A DNA stretch of 64,000 nucleotides from Arsenophonus sp046530765. Lineage in GTDB: Bacteria > Pseudomonadota > Gammaproteobacteria > Enterobacterales > Enterobacteriaceae. The DNA lies in NCBI GenBank assembly GCA_046530765.1, contig JBHEQS010000006.1, positions 1 to 64,000 on the forward strand, written 5' to 3'. Below, piece after piece: positions 9,872-21,100 of this stretch. The translations under genes and the position numbers were made by a program. Position 1 is the first letter of the stretch. Each line of letters starts with the position of its first letter. The notes beneath the pieces are model-generated. The model saw only the letters and a program-made list of their open reading frames with translations, did no database searches and was not told the DNA's origin.

Positions 9872-11205
9872 AATGTTAACTTATTAATAAAACTCAATAT
9901 ATGTTATTTATCTATACATCGTGCTGTAATCTTATCATTTATTTTAATAAAAATCCCTAAATATATTTTGAATTAAGATATTTTATGATAATTAATTAAT
10001 TAATTAACTTTAAAAAACAATAATTTATATAAATTATTAAAATTAAAAATTAGTTATATATACTAAATATTTTAGATTTTGAATGACAATTATAACACAA
10101 GATTCATCTGCAGATTATTTGATAATTTATTATCAATATTTTCAATATTTATTTTAATTTAAAATATGTTATTTTTTAATAAAAAAATAACAAAGATACA
10201 TTTAGTTAAATAAGATAATTATAATAAATAATAGGTTATAAATTTATATGATCTAAACTAATAATTAATTTTTATTTTATAAATAAATAATACACAAAGT
10301 GCTTCGTGAACAACTACTAAAAAATTTGGTGTTTATACATGACAAAGATTATTATATTTTATTTTGCTACTATATTTACATCATGCAATACATTTATAAT
10401 AAAAAATTATATAATCTAATTCTTTAATTACTATCTTATATAATACAATTATTAATTACAGTAAAATTAACAAATTAAGAATAAATTTTGTTATTTTGAT
10501 ATTTAGTGCACACATACTCTCTTCAGAAATTGAAATATCTAAATGATAGGTTAATAAAAAATTTTGTTCATTATTTAAAAAGCAACTTTCTAACTAATAC
10601 TAGTGATTATATATTTGTAATAGATTAAATAATGTTAACCTAGTAGCATAAATTGCACTTTATTTGTTTTACTTTCCTGATTCTAATGTTAATATTTGCG
10701 TATTTAATTAAGAAATAATATACTTTGTTATTGACGTTATTCATTATTTAAATAAACGAGTTAGATAAATAGACTTTGGTATTTGAGTATATAAACAATA
10801 TTTAAATATAAATGAATCACATTATGTAATGATTAAAAAAATAAAAATTCTGTATTTTTCGAAAGTCATTCTAAGTAAATTCTTACAGTTTTATATATTA
10901 AACTAACGTTCTAAATATTAGAATCAATTGTTATATTTATGAGATTATTTTTTATGATTTTAATTTTTATATTTTAATAGACCGATTACCAATAGAAGAT
11001 CTATTTTTAACAAAAAAAATTTATTTTGTATATCTTTTAGTTAAATGTTATATTAATCATAATTAAGATTTTTAAATAAATAAAGTTATATCATTGTTTT
11101 TAACATTAAAATTATTAATAAGATTTATTTTTTGTTTTGTATACACACATCTATTAAAATAATCTTGTTATGTTATCAAGATGTATCGCAACATTCCTAT
11201 TTTAG
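9872..11205. other. Gene-sized empty gap where fabF is expected
   Basis: 1.33 kb without an ORF, lying exactly where E. coli has fabF (about 1.24 kb) between acpP and pabC. I could not recover a convincing FabF trace; one short minus-strand match near 10300 (VVHEA-like, cf. the FabF C-terminus) is too weak to use. The most likely reading is a completely eroded fabF. The pabC promoter must lie near 9880-10000 but is not distinguishable. Confidence 0.5.
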
Positions 11206-11238
11206 TAAAAATTCAGGCGGTCGGTCAAGCGCCTGAAT
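11201..11238 (-). terminator. Rho-independent terminator of acpP
   Basis: Arms 11211-11219 and 11230-11238 (ATTCAGGCG / CGCCTGAAT) form a 9 bp stem with four G-C pairs in a row, followed on the minus strand by a T-rich tract (11210 down to 11201). It lies about 28 nt past the acpP stop. It is the only clearly G+C-containing terminator in the window, in otherwise A/T DNA, so it looks selectively kept. Confidence 0.82.
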
Positions 11239-11266
11239 ATGTTTACAAAAGCTATCTATAATAAAC

Positions 11267-11527
11267 TTAAGACTTGCTGTTATTAATATAATCAATAGCT
11301 GCTTGCACTGTCGTAATTTTTTCTGCTTCTTCATCAGGAATTTCGGTATCAAACTCTTCTTCTAATGCCATAACCAGTTCAACAGTATCAAGAGAATCTG
11401 CACCTAAATCCTCAACAAATGAAGAATTATTAGTAACTTCGTCATCTTTAACTCCTAGCTGCTCAGCAATTATTTTTTTAATACGTTTTTCAATATCGTT
11501 GTCAACACGCCCTTCTTTATTGTTCAT
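11267..11527 (-). CDS. acpP: Acyl carrier protein
   Basis: Carries the growing acyl chain on a 4'-phosphopantetheine arm for fatty acid, lipid A and phospholipid synthesis. The DSL motif with the modified Ser is at residue 45 (EDLGADSLDTVELVMALE), and the rest is almost identical to E. coli AcpP. The product has 86 residues rather than 78: the extra eight are at the N-terminus, where MNNKEGRV resembles the normal MSTIEERV and is followed by a second similar unit, DNDIEKRI. No in-frame ATG, GTG or TTG lies at the canonical start, so ATG at 11527 (AGGA 10 bases upstream) is chosen. Followed by a strong terminator. Confidence 0.97.
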   Translation of the reverse strand: MNNKEGRVDNDIEKRIKKIIAEQLGVKDDEVTNNSSFVEDLGADSLDTVELVMALEEEFDTEIPDEEAEKITTVQAAIDYINNSKS

Positions 11528-11574
11528 AGTATTAAATTCCTATTAAAACTCGATTTCACGATTGTTTTCGTATT

Positions 11575-11620
11575 TTAGATGCAGGAAAGTATAACCATCC
11601 TGGCTATTTGAACCTGATTC
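11575..11620 (-). promoter_or_regulatory. Possible acpP promoter
   Basis: On the minus strand a TATACT hexamer (11588-11593) lies about 60 nt before the acpP start in an unusually G+C-containing patch, with a weak -35-like GGTTCA about 16 bases upstream. The position between fabG and acpP, where E. coli acpP has its own promoter, supports it. The -35 match is poor. Confidence 0.35.
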
Positions 11621-11672
11621 TGCATTATTATATGCTATTTTAAAATTAATTATTTACATGATTAACTAGTTT

Positions 11673-12407
11673 TTAAATCATACATATGCCACCATTAACA
11701 TGCAATGTTTCACCAGTTATGTAGGATGCTTCATCAGAAGCTAAGAATGCTACAGCATTTGCAATTTCTTTTGAATAACCTAATCGTCCCAAAGGGATGC
11801 TAGATAAAATGCTAACACGCTGTTCATTTGTTAATTTTAGAGTCATATCAGTTTCTATAAAGCCAGGTGAGATAACATTTACAGTAATACCAAAACGAGC
11901 AACTTCACGAGCTAATGATTTACTAAAAGCTACAATACCTGCTTTAGCGGCTGCATAATTTACCTGTCCAATGTTACCCAATGAACCAACAACTGAACCA
12001 ATGGATATAATACGACCATAACGTTTTTTTATCATTGAACGAATTATAGCTTTAGATAAATTAAAGATAGAAGTTAAGTTTGTATTAATAACTATATTCC
12101 ACTCTTCTTCTTTCATGCGCAGTAATATATTGTCACTCGTAATTCCTGCATTATTAACTAAAATATCAATTTGACCAAATTCTTTACGAATTTTAGATAA
12201 AGTGCTATCAATAGATTTAGAGTCTGTAACATTTAAGATGTATCCTTTTCCTTTATCTCCAAAATAACTACTAATCAATTCAGCACCTTTTTTGCTTGTA
12301 GAGGTACCAACTACTTTTGCACCACGTTTAGCCATTAGTTTAAATATTGAATGACCGATACCACGACTTGCTCCAGTTATCAAGGCTACTTTTCCATTAA
12401 AACTCAT
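11673..12407 (-). CDS. fabG: 3-oxoacyl-ACP reductase
   Basis: NADPH-dependent reductase of the fatty acid elongation cycle, SDR family. The cofactor loop TGASRGIG is at residues 11-18, NNAG at 85-88, and the catalytic Ser138, Tyr151 and Lys155 are in place (IGSVVG, YAAAK). Length 244 is identical to E. coli FabG. It starts 7 bp after fabD with a GAGGA ribosome site. Part of fabH-fabD-fabG-acpP. Distinguished from the other SDR in this window (ybbO) by context and by its match to FabG throughout. Confidence 0.98.
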   Translation of the reverse strand: MSFNGKVALITGASRGIGHSIFKLMAKRGAKVVGTSTSKKGAELISSYFGDKGKGYILNVTDSKSIDSTLSKIRKEFGQIDILVNNAGITSDNILLRMKEEEWNIVINTNLTSIFNLSKAIIRSMIKKRYGRIISIGSVVGSLGNIGQVNYAAAKAGIVAFSKSLAREVARFGITVNVISPGFIETDMTLKLTNEQRVSILSSIPLGRLGYSKEIANAVAFLASDEASYITGETLHVNGGICMI

Positions 12408-12414
12408 GTTTTCC

Positions 12415-13347
12415 TCAATTATTTATTAATGCAGCGTTCAATGATGATATATCATTAATCGATGCCGAACTAATTGTATTAACAATACGCTTGTTTAAAC
12501 CTGTTAATACATTTCCTGGACCTATTTCTAATAGTTGAGAAACCCCTTGTTTAGCTATAAATTCAATGGTTTCAACCCATCGTACAGGTTTGTAAAGTTG
12601 TTTAATTAAAGCATTTCTAATACCATCTACTGAATTTTCAATTTTAACTGTGACATTATTTACAATAAAAATATTAGGTTTATTAAATACAATTTTTTTT
12701 AATTCTTCTTCTAATTTCTTTGCTGCTGAACGCATTAATACACAATGTGATGGTACACTAACTGATAATTTTAAAGTACGTTTTGCGCCAGCAATTTTAC
12801 ACAATGCAACAGCTCTTTCAACAGCCATCTTTTCGCCAGAAATTACAACTTGATATGGTGAATTAAAATTAGAGATAGAGACAACCTGCCCATGTTCTGC
12901 TTGTTGACATAATTTCAATACAGATTTATTATCTAGACCAATAATTGCATACATGGCACCACTACCTATTGGTACAGATTCTTGCATTAATTTTCCACGT
13001 AATTCAACTAATTTGATTGCTGATTTAAAACTAATAACATCAGCACAAACCAATGCAGAATATTCACCTAAACTGTGTCCAGCCATAAATTTAGGCATTT
13101 TTCCTTTTTTTTCTAGCCATACTCTAAAAATTGCTACAGATGCGGATAAAAGAGCTGGCTGAGTTTTCCATGTTATATTTAATTCTTCTTTAGATCCATT
13201 TTGAACTAAATTCCATAAATCATATTCTAAGATATTAGAAGACTCAGCAAAAGTTTCTTTTACTACTGCAAACTCTCTTGCCAAATCAGTTAACATTCCA
13301 ATGGATTGAGAACCTTGTCCGGGAAAGATCATCGCAAAATTAGACAT
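12415..13347 (-). CDS. fabD: Malonyl-CoA:ACP transacylase
   Basis: Transfers malonyl from CoA to ACP, supplying the two-carbon donor for fatty acid synthesis. The N-terminal FPGQGSQSIGML, the nucleophile elbow AGHSLGEYSALV with catalytic Ser92, and the conserved His in VPSHCVLM are all present. Length 310 (E. coli 309). Start ATG has AGGA just upstream. It is 18 bp from fabH and 7 bp from fabG. Confidence 0.98.
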   Translation of the reverse strand: MSNFAMIFPGQGSQSIGMLTDLAREFAVVKETFAESSNILEYDLWNLVQNGSKEELNITWKTQPALLSASVAIFRVWLEKKGKMPKFMAGHSLGEYSALVCADVISFKSAIKLVELRGKLMQESVPIGSGAMYAIIGLDNKSVLKLCQQAEHGQVVSISNFNSPYQVVISGEKMAVERAVALCKIAGAKRTLKLSVSVPSHCVLMRSAAKKLEEELKKIVFNKPNIFIVNNVTVKIENSVDGIRNALIKQLYKPVRWVETIEFIAKQGVSQLLEIGPGNVLTGLNKRIVNTISSASINDISSLNAALINN

Positions 13348-13365
13348 TTTATTTTCCTGTATAAT

Positions 13366-14319
13366 TTAAAAACGAATCATAGCTGAACCCCAAGTAAAAC
13401 CAGCACCAAATGCTTCAAGTAATACTATTTGTCCTCGTTGTATACGACCATCCCTAACTGCTTCGTCAAATGCTGTTGGAACAGAAGCTGCGGAAGTGTT
13501 GCCATGTCTATCAATGGTAATAATGACCTTATCAATTGGTATATCAAGTTTTTTTATTGTTGCTTGAATAATTCGCAAATTAGCTTGATGAGGTACCAAC
13601 CAATCCAATTCTGACTTATTTAGAGAATTTTTTTCCAATGTTTCATCTACAATACTTGATAATTCGTTCACTGCGATTTTAAAGACTTCATTGCCAGACA
13701 TTGTAAGATAAGTTGTTTCTGAAAATTTAGTATGTTCTTGATGTCTCAAAGTTAACAAATCACCATATCTACCATTTGCATGTAAATGGGTTGATAAAAT
13801 TCCTGGCTCCATCGAACATCCAACTACCATTGCGCCTGCTGCATCTCCAAATAAAATTAGTGTGGTGCGATCATTCGGATCTAGCACTCTAGATAATACA
13901 TCAGAACCAATAACTAATGCTTTTTTTACCATTCCTGTTTTAATAAATTGATCAGTAATACTTAATGCGTGAGTGAAGCCAGCACATGCAGCAGAAATAT
14001 CAAATGCAGCGCAGTTTTTAATTCCTAATATTTTCTGAATTTGGCAGGCTGCGCTTGGAAAAGCATGTGTTGAAGAAGTCGTTGCAACAATTATTAAATC
14101 AATCTCATTAACTTTCATGTCTCCCATTGCTAATGCTTTTTGTGCAGCTTTAGCACCCATTGTAGACACGTTATCTTCTTTTGTTGCAATTCGTCGCTCC
14201 TTGATCCCAGTACGTACAGTTATCCATTTATCAGAGGTATCTACTATTTTTTCTAAATCAGCATTAGTACGAATTTGTGATGGCAAATAACTTCCAGTAC
14301 TTAAGATTTTTGTATACAT
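13366..14319 (-). CDS. fabH: 3-oxoacyl-ACP synthase III
   Basis: Condenses acetyl-CoA with malonyl-ACP to start fatty acid chains. The catalytic triad is visible: Cys112 in SAACAGF, His244 in VPHQANLRII and Asn274 in HGNTSAAS. Length 317 is identical to E. coli. In E. coli plsX lies directly upstream; here that position holds a plsX pseudogene, so fabH may now depend on the rpmF promoter or on a new one in the decayed DNA. Confidence 0.98.
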   Translation of the reverse strand: MYTKILSTGSYLPSQIRTNADLEKIVDTSDKWITVRTGIKERRIATKEDNVSTMGAKAAQKALAMGDMKVNEIDLIIVATTSSTHAFPSAACQIQKILGIKNCAAFDISAACAGFTHALSITDQFIKTGMVKKALVIGSDVLSRVLDPNDRTTLILFGDAAGAMVVGCSMEPGILSTHLHANGRYGDLLTLRHQEHTKFSETTYLTMSGNEVFKIAVNELSSIVDETLEKNSLNKSELDWLVPHQANLRIIQATIKKLDIPIDKVIITIDRHGNTSAASVPTAFDEAVRDGRIQRGQIVLLEAFGAGFTWGSAMIRF

Positions 14320-14339
14320 TTCGCTTCAATTACTCTTTT

Positions 14340-15372
14340 GTGGTTAAGATATGCAAGCTAGTGACAATATTGTAAGGAATTTACTTTCTATTAGTTAATT
14401 GCCTGCTCAATTGCACCTTCAAAATACTTTCTTTAGATTTCTTATAAATTATTTAGTTATAATATTGCGTAATCCAAAAAGAAAGGTGTCATTATATTGA
14501 TCTAGATTTAAGCACTAAAAATATTTTGTAATATATTTTGTAACGAAGATTTCATAAATTTTATTAGTTACAATGAAACTTTATTTTTTCCTAACTAAAA
14601 CTTTATCAATTATTGTATATATATCGTATATTCTATTATTTTAAATGTTACATCATCAGCAAACGATATTACAAAATTAATATAATTTGTTTTGTTCAAT
14701 AATACTTTCATCTCTTATATCAAAGATGTAAGAGATGAAAGTATTATTTTAATATTGAGTAATTATTGCGTATATTATTTATATAATTACTGTATTGTTT
14801 GTATTGTTTGTCAATATTTAATAATTCACTCAATGAGATCTTATGTTAAAAGTTACATTTTATATATAACTGTTCTATTTATTATAAATAATGTAAAATA
14901 AATAATGTAAACAGTTAACAACTTCTATTAACATGTTATCTTATAATTAAATAACATGTTTTTTATTTGCAAAAAACATAATTAAGGTTAATATTTCAAT
15001 AGGACTCATTGTTCACAATGTTAGTTTTATTGGTTATATATGCACATAAGTATTTTTAATACTAATAAATTATTGTATTTTGATTAGATTTTATTGATTT
15101 TAAAATAATCTTCACTGAAGAATGTTTGTTTTAATTTAGTTATTTACAATATTAAGATATAATCAGTAATATCATATATAAGTAAAAATATTTTTAAATA
15201 CTTACGTATCTTATCATCCAGATAATACATGAGTATTTAAAAATTTATAAACACGAACTAGTAATAATATTAACTAAGGTTAGAGGTGAATACTTATTAC
15301 ACTGGAAGTAAAATAATGTAATTATATTATCTCTCTAAATGCACTTAACGATAAAGTTAAGTTATCAAAGGC
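14340..15372 (-). pseudogene. plsX: Decayed plsX (phosphate acyltransferase)
   Basis: No open frame, but translating the minus strand recovers PlsX C-terminal sequence. At 14450-14512 I read HLNLDQYNDTFLFGLRN, against E. coli HLNPDQYNGACLLGLRG. At 14394-14425 I read FEGAIEQAIN, against FAVAIEQAVQ. Spacing between the two agrees with the real protein. An N-terminal LTLSL trace near 15355 is possible. The gap between rpmF and fabH (1.08 kb) equals the length of plsX, and gene order rpmF-plsX-fabH is that of E. coli. Stops and frameshifts show loss of function. PlsX makes acyl-phosphate for the PlsY route; PlsB is intact at 32083-34518. Confidence 0.85.
14698..14748. repeat. Perfect 20 bp hairpin inside the plsX remnant
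   Basis: Arms 14698-14717 and 14729-14748 are perfect reverse complements with an 11-base loop; the stem contains CATCTCTTA. It lies within the former plsX coding region, so it arose during decay or is a new transcript end for rpmF, which lies upstream on the minus strand. Confidence 0.5.
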
Positions 15373-15400
15373 GACAATCAGTTAATAATTAAACAAATAG

Positions 15401-15571
15401 TTATTTATTAATAATCTTTATACCACGATAATACCCATTAGAAGTCAAATGGTGTCGTAAATGTCTTTGACCAGATATTTTATCTACTGATACTTCTGTT
15501 GCTATAAGCGAATCATGTGATCTACGCATGCCTCGTTTAGAACGACTAGGCTTGTTTTGTTGTACTGCCAT
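15401..15571 (-). CDS. rpmF: 50S ribosomal protein L32
   Basis: Small zinc-ribbon-type protein of the large ribosomal subunit. I start at the ATG at 15571 (MAVQQNKPSRSKRGMRRSHD), the conserved N-terminus, preceded by GGAG; a longer frame exists upstream but its 13 extra residues are not conserved. The product has 56 residues (E. coli 57). The C-terminal part (HLRHHLTSNGYYRGIKIINK) keeps the family pattern. yceD and yceF, upstream in E. coli, are erased. Confidence 0.95.
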   Translation of the reverse strand: MAVQQNKPSRSKRGMRRSHDSLIATEVSVDKISGQRHLRHHLTSNGYYRGIKIINK

Positions 15572-16713
15572 TTTTATTCTCCATGAGTACTTTTTAAAAT
15601 TTAACAACATAAATAAAATTTGAATTTTTTATTCATCTATGATACTCGTAAAAAAAATTACATGTGAATTATATTTATAATTAAATATAGTATTATAAAT
15701 CATGATAAAAAAGAAATATAAAATTATGTAATATTATTTTATCTTAAATTATATCTAGTGAATCAATTTTAGTAACTTAATTAATAATTAATGAGTTTCA
15801 TTAGTATGATTGTAAAAAACTTTATCACATCTCTTTAATTCTAATAAAACATAGAAACAAAAAATTATTTTCATGGTAACTAATATTGATTATATATTAA
15901 AACAACATCTTAGTAATTATATGACTATTTATTTTTAATACAAATGTATAACATTCATAATTTATTTAGTTAAATAATTTTCTAACTAATCTAGTTTTTA
16001 TGATAAATGCCAATTATTAATTGTTAATCAGTAATTTTGTATTTTACATTATCTATATTATATATTAGTAATTATTTTAAATATAATTAAATAAAAATCA
16101 TATATTTCTTGCTTTCTAATTAAATATTTTTATTTAAGATATTTAGTTTAAAACTACTAATTTTAATTTACTTATAGATTTTAAATGCTTCAAAAATATA
16201 TTATGTTTTAATAAACACTATTCCATTTTATCACTTTATGTAAACGTTTGTATTATATATTGTTGTTTTATATCATAATATAAATTAAATTTTATTAATC
16301 AATAAATTGTTAACTTTTTGTATTGCTTAATTAACGATTAAAAATAAATTGTTGTCAAGTTTAATATATTGAACAATAAAATAATAAGCACTGATCAATA
16401 TTATCTTATAGAAATGATATAACAAAAAATAATAATTTATGATAAAATAATTAAACAACTAAATCAATATTTCTTAATGACGAATTTTATATTTAATTAT
16501 ATTTATTTTAAAATAAAACTTTAAATAAATGTTAAAATTAAACATATATCTAATTTTAATATTTATTAGATATATAAGTTAAATTTTATCCAGTAAAAGA
16601 AGAGTTTTGTTATTAACTTCTATAAGAATATTTATTTAAGAAGAAATTATATCATTTTTTTTACAAAAAATGTTTAAAAATGTTAATGATTAAATCATAT
16701 CACTTTGAATTAT
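15572..16713. other. Empty gap in place of yceD and yceF
   Basis: 1.14 kb with no ORF. E. coli has yceF and yceD (together about 1.1 kb) between rluC and rpmF. I found no readable trace of either. The DNA is nearly pure A/T and must contain the rpmF promoter. Confidence 0.5.
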
Positions 16714-17655
16714 TTAGTAGAATCTTTCTAAGAAAGTTTTGAGTCCTTTATCTAAAGGAGCATTAAGAATCAATTTTTTTGTACTAACTGGATGAATAAA
16801 CATTAATGAACTAGCATGCAAAAAAAGTCGATTTAAACCAAGAACAGTTAATTGTTTATTAAAATCAAGATCACCATAACGATTATCACACGCAATAGGA
16901 TAACTTGCGTATTGTGTATGCACTCTAATCTGATGTGTTCTTCCTGTTATTGGCGTGACTTTAACTAAAGTAAAATTTAAAAAATGCTTTTGAATTTCAA
17001 AATGAGTTTCTGAATATTTACCATAATCACTAACTTTTACTACACGCTTACCGCTTTGTGAAATATTTTTTAATAAAGGTACTTTAATAACTTTAATGTG
17101 TGATGGCCATTGTCCTTTTACAAGAGCAATATACTGTTTTTGCATTTGTTTTAGTCGAAGTTGTTGATGCAATGCCCTAAGAACTGAACGTTTTTTAGCT
17201 ATTAATAAAGCTCCAGACGTTTCGCGATCTAATCTATGTACAAGTTCTAAAAAACTTGTTTCATGATATAATATGCGTAAAGCCTCAATAACACCAAAAT
17301 TTACTCCGCTACCACCATGAACAGACATACCGGAAGGTTTATTTAATACTAATAAATCTTCATCTTCATAAATTATATACTTAGTAAGCGCCACTACTTT
17401 ATCTAAATTATATAAAGCAGTATTTTGTTGACTATACTTCAATAAAACTGGTGGAATTCTAATTAAATCATTTTCTTTAAGTTTATATTTATGCTTTACT
17501 CTTCCCATATTTATTCTTACTTCACCTTTTCGAATAATACGGTAAACCATATTTTTAGGAAGTCTTTTCAATCTCGTAAATAAAAAATTATCAATACGCT
17601 GACCAGACTCATTGTTATTGATAGTAATGAATTGTACTTGATTATTGATTTTCAT
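16714..17655 (-). CDS. rluC: 23S rRNA pseudouridine synthase C
   Basis: Isomerises uridines 955, 2504 and 2580 (E. coli numbering) of 23S rRNA. An N-terminal S4 RNA-binding domain (about residues 18-75, GQRIDNFLFTRLKRLPK) precedes the RluA-type catalytic domain with HRLDRETSG; the catalytic Asp is residue 143. GRTHQIRVHTQY and the C-terminal LFLHASSLMFIHP are also typical. Length 313 (E. coli 319). It is divergent from rne, as in E. coli, which separates it from RluA, RluD and others. Confidence 0.95.
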   Translation of the reverse strand: MKINNQVQFITINNNESGQRIDNFLFTRLKRLPKNMVYRIIRKGEVRINMGRVKHKYKLKENDLIRIPPVLLKYSQQNTALYNLDKVVALTKYIIYEDEDLLVLNKPSGMSVHGGSGVNFGVIEALRILYHETSFLELVHRLDRETSGALLIAKKRSVLRALHQQLRLKQMQKQYIALVKGQWPSHIKVIKVPLLKNISQSGKRVVKVSDYGKYSETHFEIQKHFLNFTLVKVTPITGRTHQIRVHTQYASYPIACDNRYGDLDFNKQLTVLGLNRLFLHASSLMFIHPVSTKKLILNAPLDKGLKTFLERFY

Positions 17656-18188
17656 TATTTAATTATGCCATGTTATTAATATTTAAGTTTATTAAATATT
17701 ATGATGCCTTATTTTATCTTTTTTTTTAAACTTTCTTAACTCTATTATTAAATATATTTATTATTTTTATTATAAAAAAAAATAATAAATATAAAAGTTA
17801 TCTTGATATATACCCATAAGCAATGGGATAATAAAAGTTTTCATAATGCTTATTAAAAATAATATTTAGTTTAATTTAAGATCTATTTATTTTTAATAAT
17901 ATACAAACTCACGAATTGGATAAATCGAAATTGTATAAGAATTCATGTAAAATAAAAATAAATTATTAAATTTTTAACAAAGGTTTGCTAAATTATATAA
18001 ATATATATTGAATAAATAAATTTAAAAACAGCACTAATTTAAGTATAAAATATTTTATTTAAATGTAACCTAACATAAATATAACCGATAAGCACTAATT
18101 TGACAATTTTAAAAAGTCATAAAAATTATCGGTTAGTGGTAAGTATTTTAGTCAAAATTTTTTGACTTAGTAAAATTGAGTATTAATA
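17656..18188 (+). promoter_or_regulatory. rluC-rne divergent region and rne leader
   Basis: A 533 bp spacer between two divergent genes. The last 110 bases before rne hold a hairpin with arms 18082-18091 and 18126-18135 (TAACCGATAA / TTATCGGTTA) and a second small one around AGTCAAAA/TTTTTTGACT at 18150-18167. In E. coli the rne 5' leader folds into hairpins through which RNase E limits its own mRNA; the position suggests a reduced version of that. A TTGACA (18100-18105) is inside the first hairpin, without a good -10. Confidence 0.45.
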
Positions 18189-21100
18189 ATGAAAAGAATG
18201 TTAATTAATGCAACTCAAGAAGAAGAGTTGCGCGTTGCTCTTGTTGACGGTCAACGTCTTTATAACCTATACATTGAAAATCCTGGACACGAACAAAAAA
18301 AAGCAAATATTTACAAAGGAAAAATTACTCGCATAGAGCCTAGTTTAGAAGCAGCATTTGTTGACTATGGATCAGAAAGACATGGTTTTCTTCCTATAAA
18401 AGAAATTTCACGAGAATACTTTCAAAATTATTATCAACATTATATCCATCAAAACATAAAGGATGTTTTAAAAGAAGGACAGGAAGTTATTATACAAGTT
18501 GATAAAGAAGAGAGAGGAAATAAAGGAGCTGCCCTAACTACTTTTATTAGTTTAGCTGGAAGCTATCTTGTTTTGATGCCAAACAATCCTCGTGCTTGTG
18601 GAATATCAAGGCGTATTGATGGTGAGGATCGCGTAGAACTAAAAGAGAAATTATCTTCACTGGAAATACCAAATGGTATGGGATTAATTATTCGCACATC
18701 AGGTGTAGGTAAATCAGCTGAAGTTTTACGACAAGATCTACAATATCTTATTAAGCATTGGCAAGTAATAAAAAAAGTAGCAGAAAATCAAGAAGCACCT
18801 TTTCTTATTCATCAAGAAAGTAACGTTATTGTAAGAGCATTTCGTGATTATCTGCGACCTGATATTGGTGAAATACTGATTGATAATCATAAAATTGCAA
18901 AAATGGCTAGACTTCACATTGAAACAATTGGTCGCAGTGATTTTTCAAGTAAAATTAAATACTATACTGGAGATATTCCACTATTTAGTCACTATCAAAT
19001 CGAATCACAAATAGAGTCTGCTTTTCAACGTGAAGTTCGATTGCCATCTGGTGGCTCTTTGGTTATCGATGCTACTGAGGCATTAACTGCTATTGATATA
19101 AATTCATCACGCTCAACCCGTGGAATTGATATTGAAGAAACGGCATTTAATACAAATTTAGAAGCAGTTGATGAAATTGCTCGTCAGTTGCAGTTACGGG
19201 ATTTGGGTGGGCTTATTGTTATTGATTTTATTGATATGATACCTGTTCGACATCAGCGTGAAATTGAAAATCGTTTGCGTGAAGCTGTGCGACAAGATAG
19301 GGCGAGAATTCAAATTGCTCGTATATCACAATTTGGTCTACTTGAAATATCTAGACAGCGTTTAAACACATCATTAGGTGAGTCTACTCATCACGTTTGT
19401 CCTCGTTGTAGTGGAACTGGAACAATTCGTGATAATGAATCACTTTCACTTTCTGTTTTGCGTTTGATCGAAGAAGAGGCACTAAAAGAAAATACTCATC
19501 AAGTACACGCTATTGTACCAGTACCAATTGCTTCTTATTTACTTAATGAAAAACGTCAATCCGTCAATGAAATTGAGAGGCGGAAACATAATATACGCAT
19601 TATTATTGTTCCTAATGATAGAATGAAATCGCCTAATTTTAATGTAATACGAATTCATAAAGGCGAGGAAGTTTTTGCATTGAGTTACTATCTTGCGCAA
19701 TATTACGAATCTGAATCAAACAATCCAATATATGATGCTGTTGCTGAAAAGAAATCAACAGAACAACAAGATATTTCTAATTTTAACTCTCAATATAAAT
19801 CGAATATAAAAAATATAATGTTTACTAAAAATATCTTAATAAACAATAAAATTTCGGCAAATCTATTTAATCTAATATTCTCTTTCATGAAGAGAATATT
19901 TACTTTTCTACAAAAACCAGTTGTAGAAATAGAGAAAAAATCGAAAATTGATAACAATAAACAATATAGCAGTAATCAGTTAACTCAACATTGTAAAGAT
20001 AATGATGGCATGAATGCCAGACAAAATTATGTAAATATTAATGAACTTCAATTGAAAAAGAAGAGTAATCAAAAAAAATATTTTAATGATATTCAAAATG
20101 GCTCTACACATGAAATTCAATATCGACCACGTGATAATCAATCAGAATATAATTCTCAAGAAGAAAAACAACAGATTCAATTTAAAACTAAAATTAAAGA
20201 GTCTAAATTAAAAAACCAAATTGCTTTAAGCTCACAAATCGAACAACGCAAACCACTTCAATCACTGCTGATTAGAAATAGAAAAACTAAACAACAAAAA
20301 TTTTTTAATAAAGAATATAAGAGTATTGGCTTTAATATTAAAAATAAAGAAGATGTAGTATCTAATTCTACCGTACCTAAACATATTATGTTAATTAAAT
20401 CAGCAATAAAGCAAAAAATAACAGATATATCACATGTTACAAAACAATTTAAATCTAAAGAAGTATTTACAAAATATAGTAATGATCAACAAGATAGTAC
20501 AATTTTACGTAGATCAAGACGATCTTACAGACATTTGCGTATTAATGGACAACGTCGTAGGCGCTATCGTGATGAGCAAGGGAGGTCATTAGTACCATTA
20601 AAAATGGCTGTTGCTTCTCCTGAGATATCTTTAGGTAAAGTTTGGGTACAGCATCCAATTAAATTAAATAAATGGAATGAACTATCATCAGAGAGCAAAA
20701 ACATTATGATAATTAATAAAAAACAATCATTTATCACCGAACAAATTAACTGCAATAATACTGTTGATAATCTTAAACAAAAAGAAAAAATAGTGGCAAT
20801 TCATAAAACTGGAGCCATTTTTAAAAATAGTACTAATACAATTCCAAAAATGTTAATTAAAAGCATATCAACAAAAAATCAGATAGAAAATAAATCATTT
20901 ATTAATAATGAGATTTTTATAGACAATAAAATTAAAAATAATGGATATTTTATTAATGAAACTAATCAAGAAAAAATATTAATTTCATCGAATAAAAATT
21001 CTAGATATATTAATCTAACTATATCTCCTATTATTGATATTATTTCAAAAAAAACTAATAACTACAAAAAAGAAAATAATGCAATAAAATTAACAAAAGA

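Noticed and set aside
10290..10320. Short VVHEA-like match to the FabF C-terminus
   Set aside because: Only five residues, with no collinear second match; insufficient to call a fabF pseudogene.
14692..14901. 69-codon plus-strand frame
   Set aside because: Antisense to the plsX remnant and spanning a hairpin; product has no resemblance to a known protein.
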